From positions 1 through 13,964 of the forward strand of contig JAUWYU010000024.1 of the NCBI GenBank assembly GCA_030615655.1: DNA of 13,964 bases, read 5' to 3'. The position numbers were made by a program, and so were the translations under genes. Below are positions 1 to 6,421 of the stretch, one piece after another (the stretch's first letter is position 1; every line of letters starts with the position of its first letter). Below the pieces are notes generated by a model. That model was not told the DNA's origin and made no database searches. It saw only the letters and a program-made list of their open reading frames with translations. The stretch is from Dehalococcoidia bacterium. GTDB taxonomy: Bacteria; Chloroflexota; Dehalococcoidia; Dehalococcoidales; RBG-16-60-22.

Positions 1-1
1 G

Positions 2-202
2 GGCCAGGTGGTCGTCCCCGCCGAAGCACGCAAGGACCTTGACATGGTGACCTCCTCCAAGGTCCTCGTTTTCAGCAGCCCGGGCAGCGAGGGTTTGCTG
101 ATTATTAAGGCTGAATCGGTCGCTGAAATCCTGGCCCACGCTTCCAAGATGCTGAGCGGCGTCGAGGAAGTGCTGAAATCCAGCACGGATGACTCTGCCT
201 GA
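2..202 (+). CDS. AbrB/SpoVT-type DNA-binding protein, C-terminal part
   Basis: Partial gene, cut by the left edge. The frame is open from base 2 to the TGA at 200-202 and gives 66 residues beginning G-Q-V-V-V-P-A-E-A-R-K-D-L. This matches the swapped-hairpin motif of the AbrB/MazE/SpoVT family (consensus near G-Q-[IV]-x-[IV]-P-x-x-[IV]-R-x-x-L), followed by a hydrophobic K-V-L-V-F strand. These proteins are small dimeric DNA-binding transcription regulators or antitoxins. The roughly 40-residue tail after the domain is unassigned. The internal GTG at 8 is not a credible start because it would cut the motif. The gene lies 42 nt upstream of the RND permease on the same strand, so it may be its local regulator; that is inference from position only. 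Confidence 0.7.
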   Translation, partial: GQVVVPAEARKDLDMVTSSKVLVFSSPGSEGLLIIKAESVAEILAHASKMLSGVEEVLKSSTDDSA

Positions 203-244
203 ACCTACTGGCTTTCCCAATAACCATTAAGGAGCAACATACCC

Positions 245-3244
245 ATGAGCTGGCTGACGAAAATCGCGCTGAAAAAAAGATGGCTGACCTTTCTTATCGT
301 CGCCATCGTAACCGGTGTTTCCATCTGGTCAACCCTCGCCCTCCAAATGGAACTGATTCCGGATATCGAACTTCCGGTGACGAGTGCCGTCACCGTGTAC
401 CCCCAGGCCAAACCCGAAACGGTGATGAACGACGTCACCATCAAGGTGGAAAGCGCCATCTCCGGCCTGAAAGGACTTGACCACATGGTATCGACGGCCT
501 CGGAGGGTGCCACCTTCACGTTCGCGATGTTCGATTACGGCACGGACATGGCGGAAACGAACCGCCTGATTGAGGAGAACCTGGCGGCACTCGACCTGCC
601 GGCCGAGGTGCGTAACCTTCCCCTTGCCATGCCCCAGCTGAGAGAAAATCCCCAGCTCTATGCCATCGACATGAACCTCATGCCGGTCGTCATCCTCAGT
701 CTTACCGGCGACATGCCGCCCAGCGAGTTGGAACAGATAGTCTTGACCCAGATAATGCCGGCGCTGGAACAGGTAGAAGGCGTATACCACGTGGGCATCG
801 AAGGCGGCAGCAGCCAGCAGGTCCTGGTCAACCTCGATCCCCTGCTGCTGAACGACGCTGGGATATCGATGTCCGGCGTTGTCGCGATGCTCTCCGCCAA
901 GGCCTACGGCTCGATAGACGAGCTTGAAAATACCGCCGTCAGCGCCGATGTCCCGCTCAAGGATGTCGGCGCGGTTAAACTGGGGCTGACGGCGGGTTCC
1001 GCCGTCAGCCGCACCAACGGCAAGACGGGAGTGACCATCAATATCGTGAAGGAGGCCGACTCCAACACCGTGTTCGTGGCCAATGCCGTCATGGCGGAGG
1101 TCGAGGGAATTGCAGCGTCTCTTCCCGCCGACGTGACCCTCTACACGGTCATGGACCAGTCCGAATACATCGAGACCAGCATCAGCGACCTGAGCCGCAA
1201 CGCGCTCATCGGCTGCGGGCTGGCTATCGTCGTCGTCTTTTTCTTCCTGATGGCCTTACGGGCTTCGCTGGTGACAGCCGTCTCCATACCGCTGAGTATC
1301 CTGGTCGGTTTTCTTATCATGCGTTTCCTCGGCATCACCATCAACCTGCTCACCCTGAGCGCGATGGCGATAGCCATCGGGCGCGTTATCGATAATAGCA
1401 TCGTCGTCCTGGAGGTCATTTATCGCAGGATGCAGAACGGAGAACCCTTCCGTACCGCCGCCCTTGATGGCGTGAAGGAAGTGGCCGCGCCCATCACGTC
1501 GTCAACGCTGGCCACCGTGGTCATATTTATCCCTATCGCCTTCGTCGGCGGTATCGTCGGGCAGATGTTCATTCCCTTTGCCCTGACGATGACGGCGGCC
1601 CTCGTCGCCTCCCTTATCGTCGCCCTGATGGTCATCCCACCCCTTGCCAACTTCCCGGTGGTAAAAAAGGCCGCCAAGGGAGACGGGCAGACCTGGTACC
1701 AGCGGCTGTACCTGCCCGTGCTGAAATGGTCGCTGGCGCACCGGGCACTGACGCTGGTGATTGCCGCCGTCCTCTTCTTCGGGAGTTTCACGCTGGTGCC
1801 GATCATCGGCACGAGCTTCATCCCGTCAATGGGCGAGAAGATGCTGACGGTGGAGGTATCCATGCCGCGCGGCACCGACCTTACCACGACGGAGGACGCC
1901 GTTATCAAGGTGGAAAAGGTGCTGGTTACCCACCCGGACGTTGAAACCATCCAGACAACAGCCGGGACATCCGGCTCGATATCTGGCGGATTCATGGCCA
2001 TGGGGGGTGTCGGCGACAGCACCGCCAGCATCATGGTCATCCTCGACCGCGAGGCCGATATGGAGCTGACCGCCGCCGGCGTGCGTGATGACCTCACCGG
2101 CATCGTCCCCGGAGCGGATATCACCGTCATCACCGGGCAGGCGATGTCCGGCGGTATGACGGGCACCGGCCTGGATATCTCCATCCGTGGCGATAACTAC
2201 GAAGACCTGGCCGCGGCGGCTCAACAGCTTTATACAGAGCTGGCGGACGTGGACGGAATCGCCGAACTGGAGTTGGGGCTGGCTACTGTCGAGCCCAAGC
2301 TCGATATTACCCCGGATTCCGCCAGGCTGATGGCCTCCGGCCTGCCCGAGGAACAACTCGCTCAGATACAGCAGGAATTCTTCCTGATACAGGTGGGGAG
2401 CACCGTGTCACAGGCGACCATTGACGGGCATACGTATGAAGTCTACCTCAGCGGCGTCGTCCCGAACCTGGACAGCGCCGAGGTAGCCCGCGAACTGAGA
2501 GTGGGATTCCCGCAGTCCGTCAAGCTGGGTGATATCGCCGTCGTGGAACTGGGCGAACAGCAGACCAACATCCAGCGTATCAACGGGAAGCTGGCTGCCA
2601 GTATCACCGCCAGCATCACCGCAAGGGATATCGGCGCCGTCAACCGGGCCGTCCAGGAAAAGATAGACTCCCTGCCCGTCGCGCCCGGCGTGGACATCTC
2701 CCAGGGCGGGATGATGGAAATGATGCAGGAATCATTCTCCGGCATGTTCATCGCCATCATCTTAGCCATCGTGCTGGCGTTCGCCGTCATCGCCGTAACG
2801 TTCCGGTCACTGCTGACGCCCATCGTCATCATGATAAGCCTGCCGCTGGCGTCCATCGGTGCGTTACTCAGCCTGCTGTTTGCCGGGCAGACTCTGGGGA
2901 TTTCGGCCATGATGGGCGTGCTGATGCTGGTCGGCATCGTGCTGACCAATGCCATCGTGCTGATCCACCTCGTTGAACGCCTGCGCAAGCAGGGCATAAG
3001 CACGCATGACGCCCTCGTGGAATCGGGGCGGACAAGGATGCGCCCCATCCTGATGACGGCGCTGACCACCATGATTGCCATGCTGCCGCTGGCGCTGGGG
3101 TTGGGAGAAGGCACCATTCTCTCCGCGGAGCTTGCCATCGTCGTCATCGGCGGGCTGTTCAGCTCCACCCTGCTGACGCTGCTGGTCATCCCGGTGATGT
3201 ACAGCCTGTCAAAGGGGATGCGGCGGCAGAAAGCGGCGGGCTAG
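245..3244 (+). CDS. RND-family efflux permease (HAE1-like)
   Basis: Inner-membrane, proton-driven exporter of 999 residues, slightly shorter than AcrB. The ATG has an AAGGAG at 229-234, ten bases upstream. The repeated RND layout is visible: TM1 near residues 13-33, a large extracytoplasmic loop to about 315, a membrane block about 320-480, TM7 near 500-520, a second large loop, then a last membrane block from about 833 to 985. The TM4 proton-relay motif reads G-R-V-I-D-N-S-I-V-V-L-E, with D383-N384 where AcrB has D407-D408. In TM10 the place of AcrB Lys940 is T901-N902 (V-L-T-N-A-I-V-L). This resembles the SwrC/YerP type of Gram-positives more than AcrB. No membrane-fusion or outer-membrane partner lies in the window. 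The substrate cannot be told; drug, lipid or surfactant export are all possible. Confidence 0.9.
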   Translation: MSWLTKIALKKRWLTFLIVAIVTGVSIWSTLALQMELIPDIELPVTSAVTVYPQAKPETVMNDVTIKVESAISGLKGLDHMVSTASEGATFTFAMFDYGTDMAETNRLIEENLAALDLPAEVRNLPLAMPQLRENPQLYAIDMNLMPVVILSLTGDMPPSELEQIVLTQIMPALEQVEGVYHVGIEGGSSQQVLVNLDPLLLNDAGISMSGVVAMLSAKAYGSIDELENTAVSADVPLKDVGAVKLGLTAGSAVSRTNGKTGVTINIVKEADSNTVFVANAVMAEVEGIAASLPADVTLYTVMDQSEYIETSISDLSRNALIGCGLAIVVVFFFLMALRASLVTAVSIPLSILVGFLIMRFLGITINLLTLSAMAIAIGRVIDNSIVVLEVIYRRMQNGEPFRTAALDGVKEVAAPITSSTLATVVIFIPIAFVGGIVGQMFIPFALTMTAALVASLIVALMVIPPLANFPVVKKAAKGDGQTWYQRLYLPVLKWSLAHRALTLVIAAVLFFGSFTLVPIIGTSFIPSMGEKMLTVEVSMPRGTDLTTTEDAVIKVEKVLVTHPDVETIQTTAGTSGSISGGFMAMGGVGDSTASIMVILDREADMELTAAGVRDDLTGIVPGADITVITGQAMSGGMTGTGLDISIRGDNYEDLAAAAQQLYTELADVDGIAELELGLATVEPKLDITPDSARLMASGLPEEQLAQIQQEFFLIQVGSTVSQATIDGHTYEVYLSGVVPNLDSAEVARELRVGFPQSVKLGDIAVVELGEQQTNIQRINGKLAASITASITARDIGAVNRAVQEKIDSLPVAPGVDISQGGMMEMMQESFSGMFIAIILAIVLAFAVIAVTFRSLLTPIVIMISLPLASIGALLSLLFAGQTLGISAMMGVLMLVGIVLTNAIVLIHLVERLRKQGISTHDALVESGRTRMRPILMTALTTMIAMLPLALGLGEGTILSAELAIVVIGGLFSSTLLTLLVIPVMYSLSKGMRRQKAAG

Positions 3245-3256
3245 CCGGTCAGCGTG

Positions 3257-3279
3257 AAGGAGGCCCGGGCAGCCTCTTT
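3257..3279 (+). terminator. Possible weak terminator after the RND permease
   Basis: An 8-bp stem (3257-3264 with 3272-3279, one G-T wobble) and a 7-base loop start 12 bases after the permease stop codon. The 3' arm ends in TTT but no longer T-tract follows, so termination would be weak. Confidence 0.35.
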
Positions 3280-3280
3280 C

Positions 3281-3777
3281 ATGATGGAATTATCCAAAGA
3301 CAGGTCGGCAACCAGCTTCTTAGATATTTTATATTTAGGTGTTCTATTCAGTTATTTAACAATAGTCCTATTGATAGCTAGAGGTAACATTTCTATATAC
3401 CGTGCAGCGAAGGTCACGAAAGTCGATTCTGTGCAGTTGAGGTCACATTAGCTTATTTTGTTACCTCATTGCATAAGTTAGTATATTGTTATTCAACAAA
3501 ATAGCGGATTGTTGGGTCACACTTCGATTGATATGTTTGGCATCCTCAGAGGATAGGAGTAGGGACAGTTGTGACACTCGCTCAGTACCTCTTAGATATG
3601 CTCGTGACTTAACTACAGTAGTTCTCTTATTACATGCTATATTTGTGATATTTTTGAGAGGTTTACTCATAATTCTGTTATGTGGTTGTGATTCGCTTTC
3701 TATATTCTAAAAACAAAACAATAGTTAAAAACTTCAATTTCGTAACACAAATGCAGGTAGAAATCCTCGATCGTAAA
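3281..3777. other. AT-rich stretch without a convincing gene
   Basis: About 500 bases between the permease and the secreted-protein gene. Base composition drops sharply to AT-rich here. Several frames stay open for 60-75 codons on both strands, but none has a ribosome binding site, a domain-like pattern or a recognisable sequence. It carries two 12-mers (3451-3462 and 3502-3513) that recur in the same order at 5346-5357 and 5403-5414. I see no further element. Confidence 0.5.
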
Positions 3778-4044
3778 ATGGGCAGAACGTTCAACGCAGT
3801 TTCTATTCTATTAGCACTGTTCCTCGCTCTCAATTTCCAATATGTGCGAGCACAGGAGCCTTCCGAGGTTATTGAGGAAGATCTGGGTGTGGTCCATTTC
3901 ACCGAATCTCCCAAAACGTGGACAGTGGATATACCACAAGATTTTCAGACGGTTGAGGTAGGTGTATACAGCAAAGGGAAAGACGAAGTTAACCAATATG
4001 GCGGATGGGACGCATATCTGAAAGTAAATGGGGAATATGTGTAA
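3778..4044 (+). CDS. Short secreted protein of unknown function, possibly truncated
   Basis: Not recognised. Starting at the ATG at 3778 it encodes 88 residues: a short basic start (M-G-R), a hydrophobic stretch at about 8-20 and a V-R-A cleavage-like site at 23-25, a classical signal peptide. The mature part (about 63 residues) alternates polar and hydrophobic residues (W-T-V-D-I-P, V-E-V-G-V-Y, D-A-Y-L-K-V-N-G-E-Y-V), which suggests beta strands, and stops in what looks like mid-domain. It may therefore be the 5' remnant of a longer beta-sandwich protein. Earlier in-frame starts (ATG 3751, GTG 3682) would put extra residues before the signal peptide; neither they nor 3778 has a Shine-Dalgarno, so the start is uncertain. 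Its stop codon lies 13 bases before the lipoprotein ATG, so the two are probably co-transcribed. Confidence 0.5.
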   Translation: MGRTFNAVSILLALFLALNFQYVRAQEPSEVIEEDLGVVHFTESPKTWTVDIPQDFQTVEVGVYSKGKDEVNQYGGWDAYLKVNGEYV

Positions 4045-4057
4045 AAAGGAGGATGAG

Positions 4058-4588
4058 ATGAAAATCAGCAGATTTATTCTCATCATTGTTTTGGGTGCTC
4101 TGCTAGTGGGTTCTGTGTCTTGCGGCGGAGCAGGTCTTCCAAAGCCTACAGTTGGCTATGTTCCAGAAGGGTGGTCTGTTCTCTCTGATCATGTCTATAC
4201 TACCTGCCTAGGATTTGATGAGGGAGTACTAATATATGGCGATGGCGAGCTCCAGAGCCCTAATTCTGTTGAGATACATTATCGTGATATGTATGAGGAA
4301 AGTAGCGCTGTGGGAGGAAAACCGGTGACTGACGTAGATCGCATTATTGCTGATTGGGCAATCTACAATCTCGAATTTGACTCTATCGAGCCTGAAGAGT
4401 CGGGAACAATGATTGTGGGTGGCCAAATAGCTGGCTACGCTAAAGGATATGACCCGGTGGGGGATAACTATGTGCTGGTTCTAGAGTGTTTCAATGAGCC
4501 TATATGCCTTTCACTCCGTGCTCTGTGGAAGCCAACTATTGAAGATGAAGCGGATGTAAAACGGCTAATAGACAGTATCTCGTTCTAG
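4058..4588 (+). CDS. Putative lipoprotein of unknown function
   Basis: 176 residues. The start at 4058 is fixed by an AAGGAGG at 4046-4052, five bases upstream; the longer frame from 4028 has no such site. The N-terminus has K2 and R5, a hydrophobic run at 6-18, and C22 followed by G-G-A-G, which looks like a lipoprotein signal although the residues before C22 (S-V-S) are not the ideal L-x-[AG]. The mature protein has evenly spaced short strand-like segments (V-P-E-G-W-S-V-L, V-E-I-H-Y, I-A-G-Y-A-K-G-Y, Y-V-L-V-L-E) and ends in a helix with D-V-K-R-L-I-D-S-I-S-F. This pattern recalls PsbP/Mog1-like surface proteins, but that is only a resemblance. It follows the small secreted protein and is closed by a strong terminator, making a two-gene unit of exported proteins. 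Confidence 0.7.
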   Translation: MKISRFILIIVLGALLVGSVSCGGAGLPKPTVGYVPEGWSVLSDHVYTTCLGFDEGVLIYGDGELQSPNSVEIHYRDMYEESSAVGGKPVTDVDRIIADWAIYNLEFDSIEPEESGTMIVGGQIAGYAKGYDPVGDNYVLVLECFNEPICLSLRALWKPTIEDEADVKRLIDSISF

Positions 4589-4630
4589 CCATATTGTTTT
4601 GGAGAGCTTATGGAACTCTCACTTGACCTC

Positions 4631-4662
4631 AGGTGGTACTCTTTAGTACCACCTTGTTTTTT
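4631..4662 (+). terminator. Strong rho-independent terminator
   Basis: Perfect 10-bp stem (4631-4640 with 4645-4654), four-base loop CTTT, then T-G-TTTTTT. It starts 42 bases after the lipoprotein stop codon and closes the exported-protein pair. Confidence 0.93.
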
Positions 4663-4727
4663 ATGGTTTGAAATCTATATAAAAGATATTTGAAATTCCA
4701 GTAGAAAAGTATTGAAACTGATTTATA

Positions 4728-5126
4728 CTATGGAGTCCATTTGGCAATAGGTTTGAACCAAGCCCGTGCATCCTCAGACTTAAAGTTTGGGTCATGGATT
4801 TCCTCCTGGCGACCCTTTGGGAAGATGTAAATATGAAGTCTTGGTCTTATAGACGAAAGAAACCTTGCGGGGACACAAAAAACCAGTACCTCTTCATCTG
4901 GTTTAACTCCCCTCTCTTTAAAGACTTCCCATAAGTTACGAAAATCTATCTTGTGTGTTACAGGTTAAAAGAGACTGAGCCCCATGACCCGACGATTATC
5001 CTCCATATCAGTACGAATTCCGCGGAGAAGGTATACGCCGGGTGGTTCTGCAATATAGAGAAAAAATTGTTAATCGCTTCTCTCTCCAGCTCTGACTCCA
5101 GCTTTATCCACGATATTAAGTGTCAT
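4728..5126 (-). pseudogene. Decayed reading frame, unknown function, two in-frame TAA stops
   Basis: Read on the minus strand from the ATG at 5126-5124, one frame runs 132 codons to a TAG at 4730-4728, broken only by TAA at 5072-5070 and TAA at 4967-4965. The translated text looks like real protein throughout: M-T-L-N-I-V-D-K-A-G near the start, then Y-L-L-R-G-I-R-T-D-M-E-D-N-R-R, and after the second stop K-I-D-F-R-N-L-W-E-V-F-K, V-L-V-F-C-V-P-A-R-F-L and A-R-A-W-F-K-P-I-A-K-W-T-P. The last open block alone is 78 codons and contains no start codon. Both stops are one C-to-T change from CAA (Gln). An alternative is that the 5' part lies in another frame before 5072 (E-L-E-R-E-A-I-N-N-F-F), which would imply an indel as well. 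I do not recognise the family. Confidence 0.5.
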
Positions 5127-5602
5127 TAGACAGATTTACTACAAAGGTTCGTTGGACAATAGTTATAGTTGTGCCGAGGAGTACCATAATCGTGGAAGCG
5201 AGGATACAATGACTGGGGAATGGCAAGCAATCAATTGCAGGGTCTTCGCTGACCTGCCACCAATAATGATACCACCTATAGAGTTAGAGTTACCCGTATT
5301 TTGATTTCAGGGGCAGGCGGGCGGATTGCCCAAGACTGCACAATCGCTTATTTTGTTCAACCACGAGCATGCTGTTCACAGCAAGATAACCGCCTTACAC
5401 CTTAGCGGATTGTTCACTTGCCCAAAGAGCTAATCCATTCTCAAAAGTTGCTCATATTAGCACACCGGCTTTTGTGCTAACGGATTTGCTAACGAACTGT
5501 GCGGGACGGGGTGTCACGGGACGGTATGAAACCCCTTGATTATACCCTGCTCTAGATACAAAATGGGGTCATGCGACACCCGAAAACACTGGGCGGCATG
5601 GC
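5127..5602. other. Non-coding stretch with short repeats and hairpins
   Basis: No supported gene. The octamer GCGGATTG occurs at 5321-5328 and 5405-5412 (and again at 3504-3511), a related ACGGATTTG follows at 5480-5488, TGCTAACG occurs at 5475-5482 and 5487-5494 (12-base period), and CGGGACGG at 5502-5509 and 5517-5524 (15-base period). A perfect 8-bp inverted repeat lies at 5457-5480. Such clustered short direct repeats beside a tRNA remnant could be arm-type binding sites of an integrase, but no integrase gene is present. Confidence 0.4.
5457..5480. repeat. Perfect 8-bp inverted repeat
   Basis: TTAGCACA at 5457-5464 and TGTGCTAA at 5473-5480 with an 8-base loop. No T-tract on either side, so it is not a typical terminator; an operator or recombinase arm site is possible. 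Confidence 0.5.
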
Positions 5603-5649
5603 CCTAAGCGGTTTACGAAACCGCTGCTCTACCCCTGAGCTACGCTGGC
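5603..5649 (-). tRNA. Truncated tRNA-Thr(CGT), 5' half only
   Basis: Read on the minus strand from 5649: GCCAGCG (acceptor 5' strand), TA, a D arm GCTC/GAGC around the loop AGGGGTA, A, then a perfect 5-bp anticodon stem GCGGT/ACCGC around the loop TTCGTAA, giving anticodon CGT at 5617-5615 (Thr, codon ACG), then TTAGG. After this the T arm (GGTTCGA...) and the 3' acceptor strand (CGCTGGC) should follow, but the sequence becomes unrelated and neither is found downstream. The 5' half is so well preserved that the break is probably recent. It cannot make a working tRNA by itself. A split or permuted tRNA is a remote alternative. Confidence 0.75.
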
Positions 5650-5701
5650 AAGCTGAATCGCCTATGGATACTCCCTGTACCCGGCCCCCCTGGTGCTTAT
5701 C

Positions 5702-5731
5702 ATCATAGCATCCTGCGCCTCATCTTGACAA
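5702..5731 (-). promoter_or_regulatory. Promoter for the tRNA-Thr remnant
   Basis: On the minus strand, -35 TTGTCA (5731-5726), 18-base spacer, -10 TATGAT (5707-5702), about 52 bases upstream of the tRNA 5' end. It suggests that an intact tRNA gene once stood here and that the half-gene may still be transcribed. Confidence 0.55.
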
Positions 5732-5826
5732 GAGCTTTACGGCACCGAGCCAGTTATTATTTGCTTTCTCTCAACACGACTGATCATTCACACAACGCCA
5801 CCTGGCTTTATTGGACAGCTACCTGG

Positions 5827-5835
5827 TGCTATAAT
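5827..5835 (+). promoter_or_regulatory. Extended -10 element TGCTATAAT
   Basis: Perfect TG-n-TATAAT on the plus strand about 110 bases before the response-regulator ATG. No good -35 stands at 16-18 bases. Could be a second, upstream promoter of that gene. Confidence 0.4.
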
Positions 5836-5875
5836 ACCGTTATTATGGTTGAATATATGACATTTGTCTACATAT

Positions 5876-5904
5876 TTGACATATTATGTATACAGTAGTA
5901 TTAT
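5876..5904 (+). promoter_or_regulatory. Near-consensus sigma-70 promoter of the response regulator
   Basis: TTGACA (5876-5881), 17-base spacer, TATTAT (5899-5904). Transcription should begin near 5911, which rules out the upstream in-frame start at 5864 for this transcript and supports the ATG at 5945. Confidence 0.75.
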
Positions 5905-5944
5905 TATACCTGATGGCGAAGTGCGCCAAACCAGAACCGGAGCT

Positions 5945-6376
5945 ATGACAAAGAAACGCCAGGCAAAGACGATACTGATTATTGAGGACGAGACCGATAT
6001 CCAGAATTTTATTTCCCGGGTGCTGGAACTCGAGGGCTACCAGGTGCTTAAAGCCGGTGATGGCAAGACGGGAATGGAAATAATCAGAGAGAATCCCGTG
6101 GCTCTCGTACTTTTAGATTTACGGCTGCCCCACCCCAATGGCTGGTCAGTGCTGCGAGCGATAAAACGTAATCCAGAGTTTTCATCAATTCCCGTGGTTG
6201 TGCTTACCGCCATCGCCGAATTACCACAGCGTAAGAAAACACTGCGCATGGGTGCTTCCCAGTACCTCACCAAACCCCTGAGTGCGCATATCCTGAGCCA
6301 GACTATCGCCAGTATTCTGCATCAGGAAGAGAGCCACCACAAAACCACTGAGAAAAACGCTGTTAGCAACGAATAA
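5945..6376 (+). CDS. Single-domain response regulator (CheY/Spo0F-like)
   Basis: 143 residues, essentially one receiver domain (about residues 8-130) with a short charged tail and no output domain. The phosphorylation site is complete: acidic pair E14-D15, phosphoacceptor D58 in L-V-L-L-D-L-R-L-P, switch threonine T88 in V-V-V-L-T-A, and K110 in L-T-K-P. It should accept phosphate from a histidine kinase encoded elsewhere and act by protein contact; no kinase is in the window. The start is ATG 5945 because the promoter lies inside the longer frame; GTG 5921 is also downstream of the predicted transcript start. A GGAG lies only two bases before ATG 5945, so initiation may be inefficient or unusual. 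It converges on dinB with 45 bases between. Confidence 0.85.
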   Translation: MTKKRQAKTILIIEDETDIQNFISRVLELEGYQVLKAGDGKTGMEIIRENPVALVLLDLRLPHPNGWSVLRAIKRNPEFSSIPVVVLTAIAELPQRKKTLRMGASQYLTKPLSAHILSQTIASILHQEESHHKTTEKNAVSNE

Positions 6377-6421
6377 GATGACATGTAGACATAACCTGTG
6401 AGGCTGAGGCTGTCACCCCTC

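Noticed and set aside
1420..2184. 254-codon minus-strand frame inside the RND gene (also 2443-3189)
   Set aside because: Ser/Thr/Met-rich antisense shadows of the GC-rich permease gene; no domain and no start signals.
3254..3710. Several 60-75-codon frames on both strands of the AT-rich stretch
   Set aside because: Mutually overlapping, no ribosome site, no protein-like pattern.
4965..5072. Reassigned or read-through TAA codons
   Set aside because: TAA is the ordinary stop of pyrF, pfk, the response regulator and the secreted-protein gene in this window, so simple gene decay is enough.
5116..5283. 55-codon open minus-strand frame with a hydrophobic stretch, ending near the pseudogene start
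   Set aside because: Lacks an early start codon and a ribosome site; could be decay debris but cannot be supported.
5725..5760. Plus-strand TTGACA followed by TATTAT
   Set aside because: The spacer is 24 bases, too long for a sigma-70 promoter.
5864..5944. N-terminal extension of the response regulator
   Set aside because: Contains the promoter at 5876-5904, does not belong to the receiver domain, and has no ribosome site.
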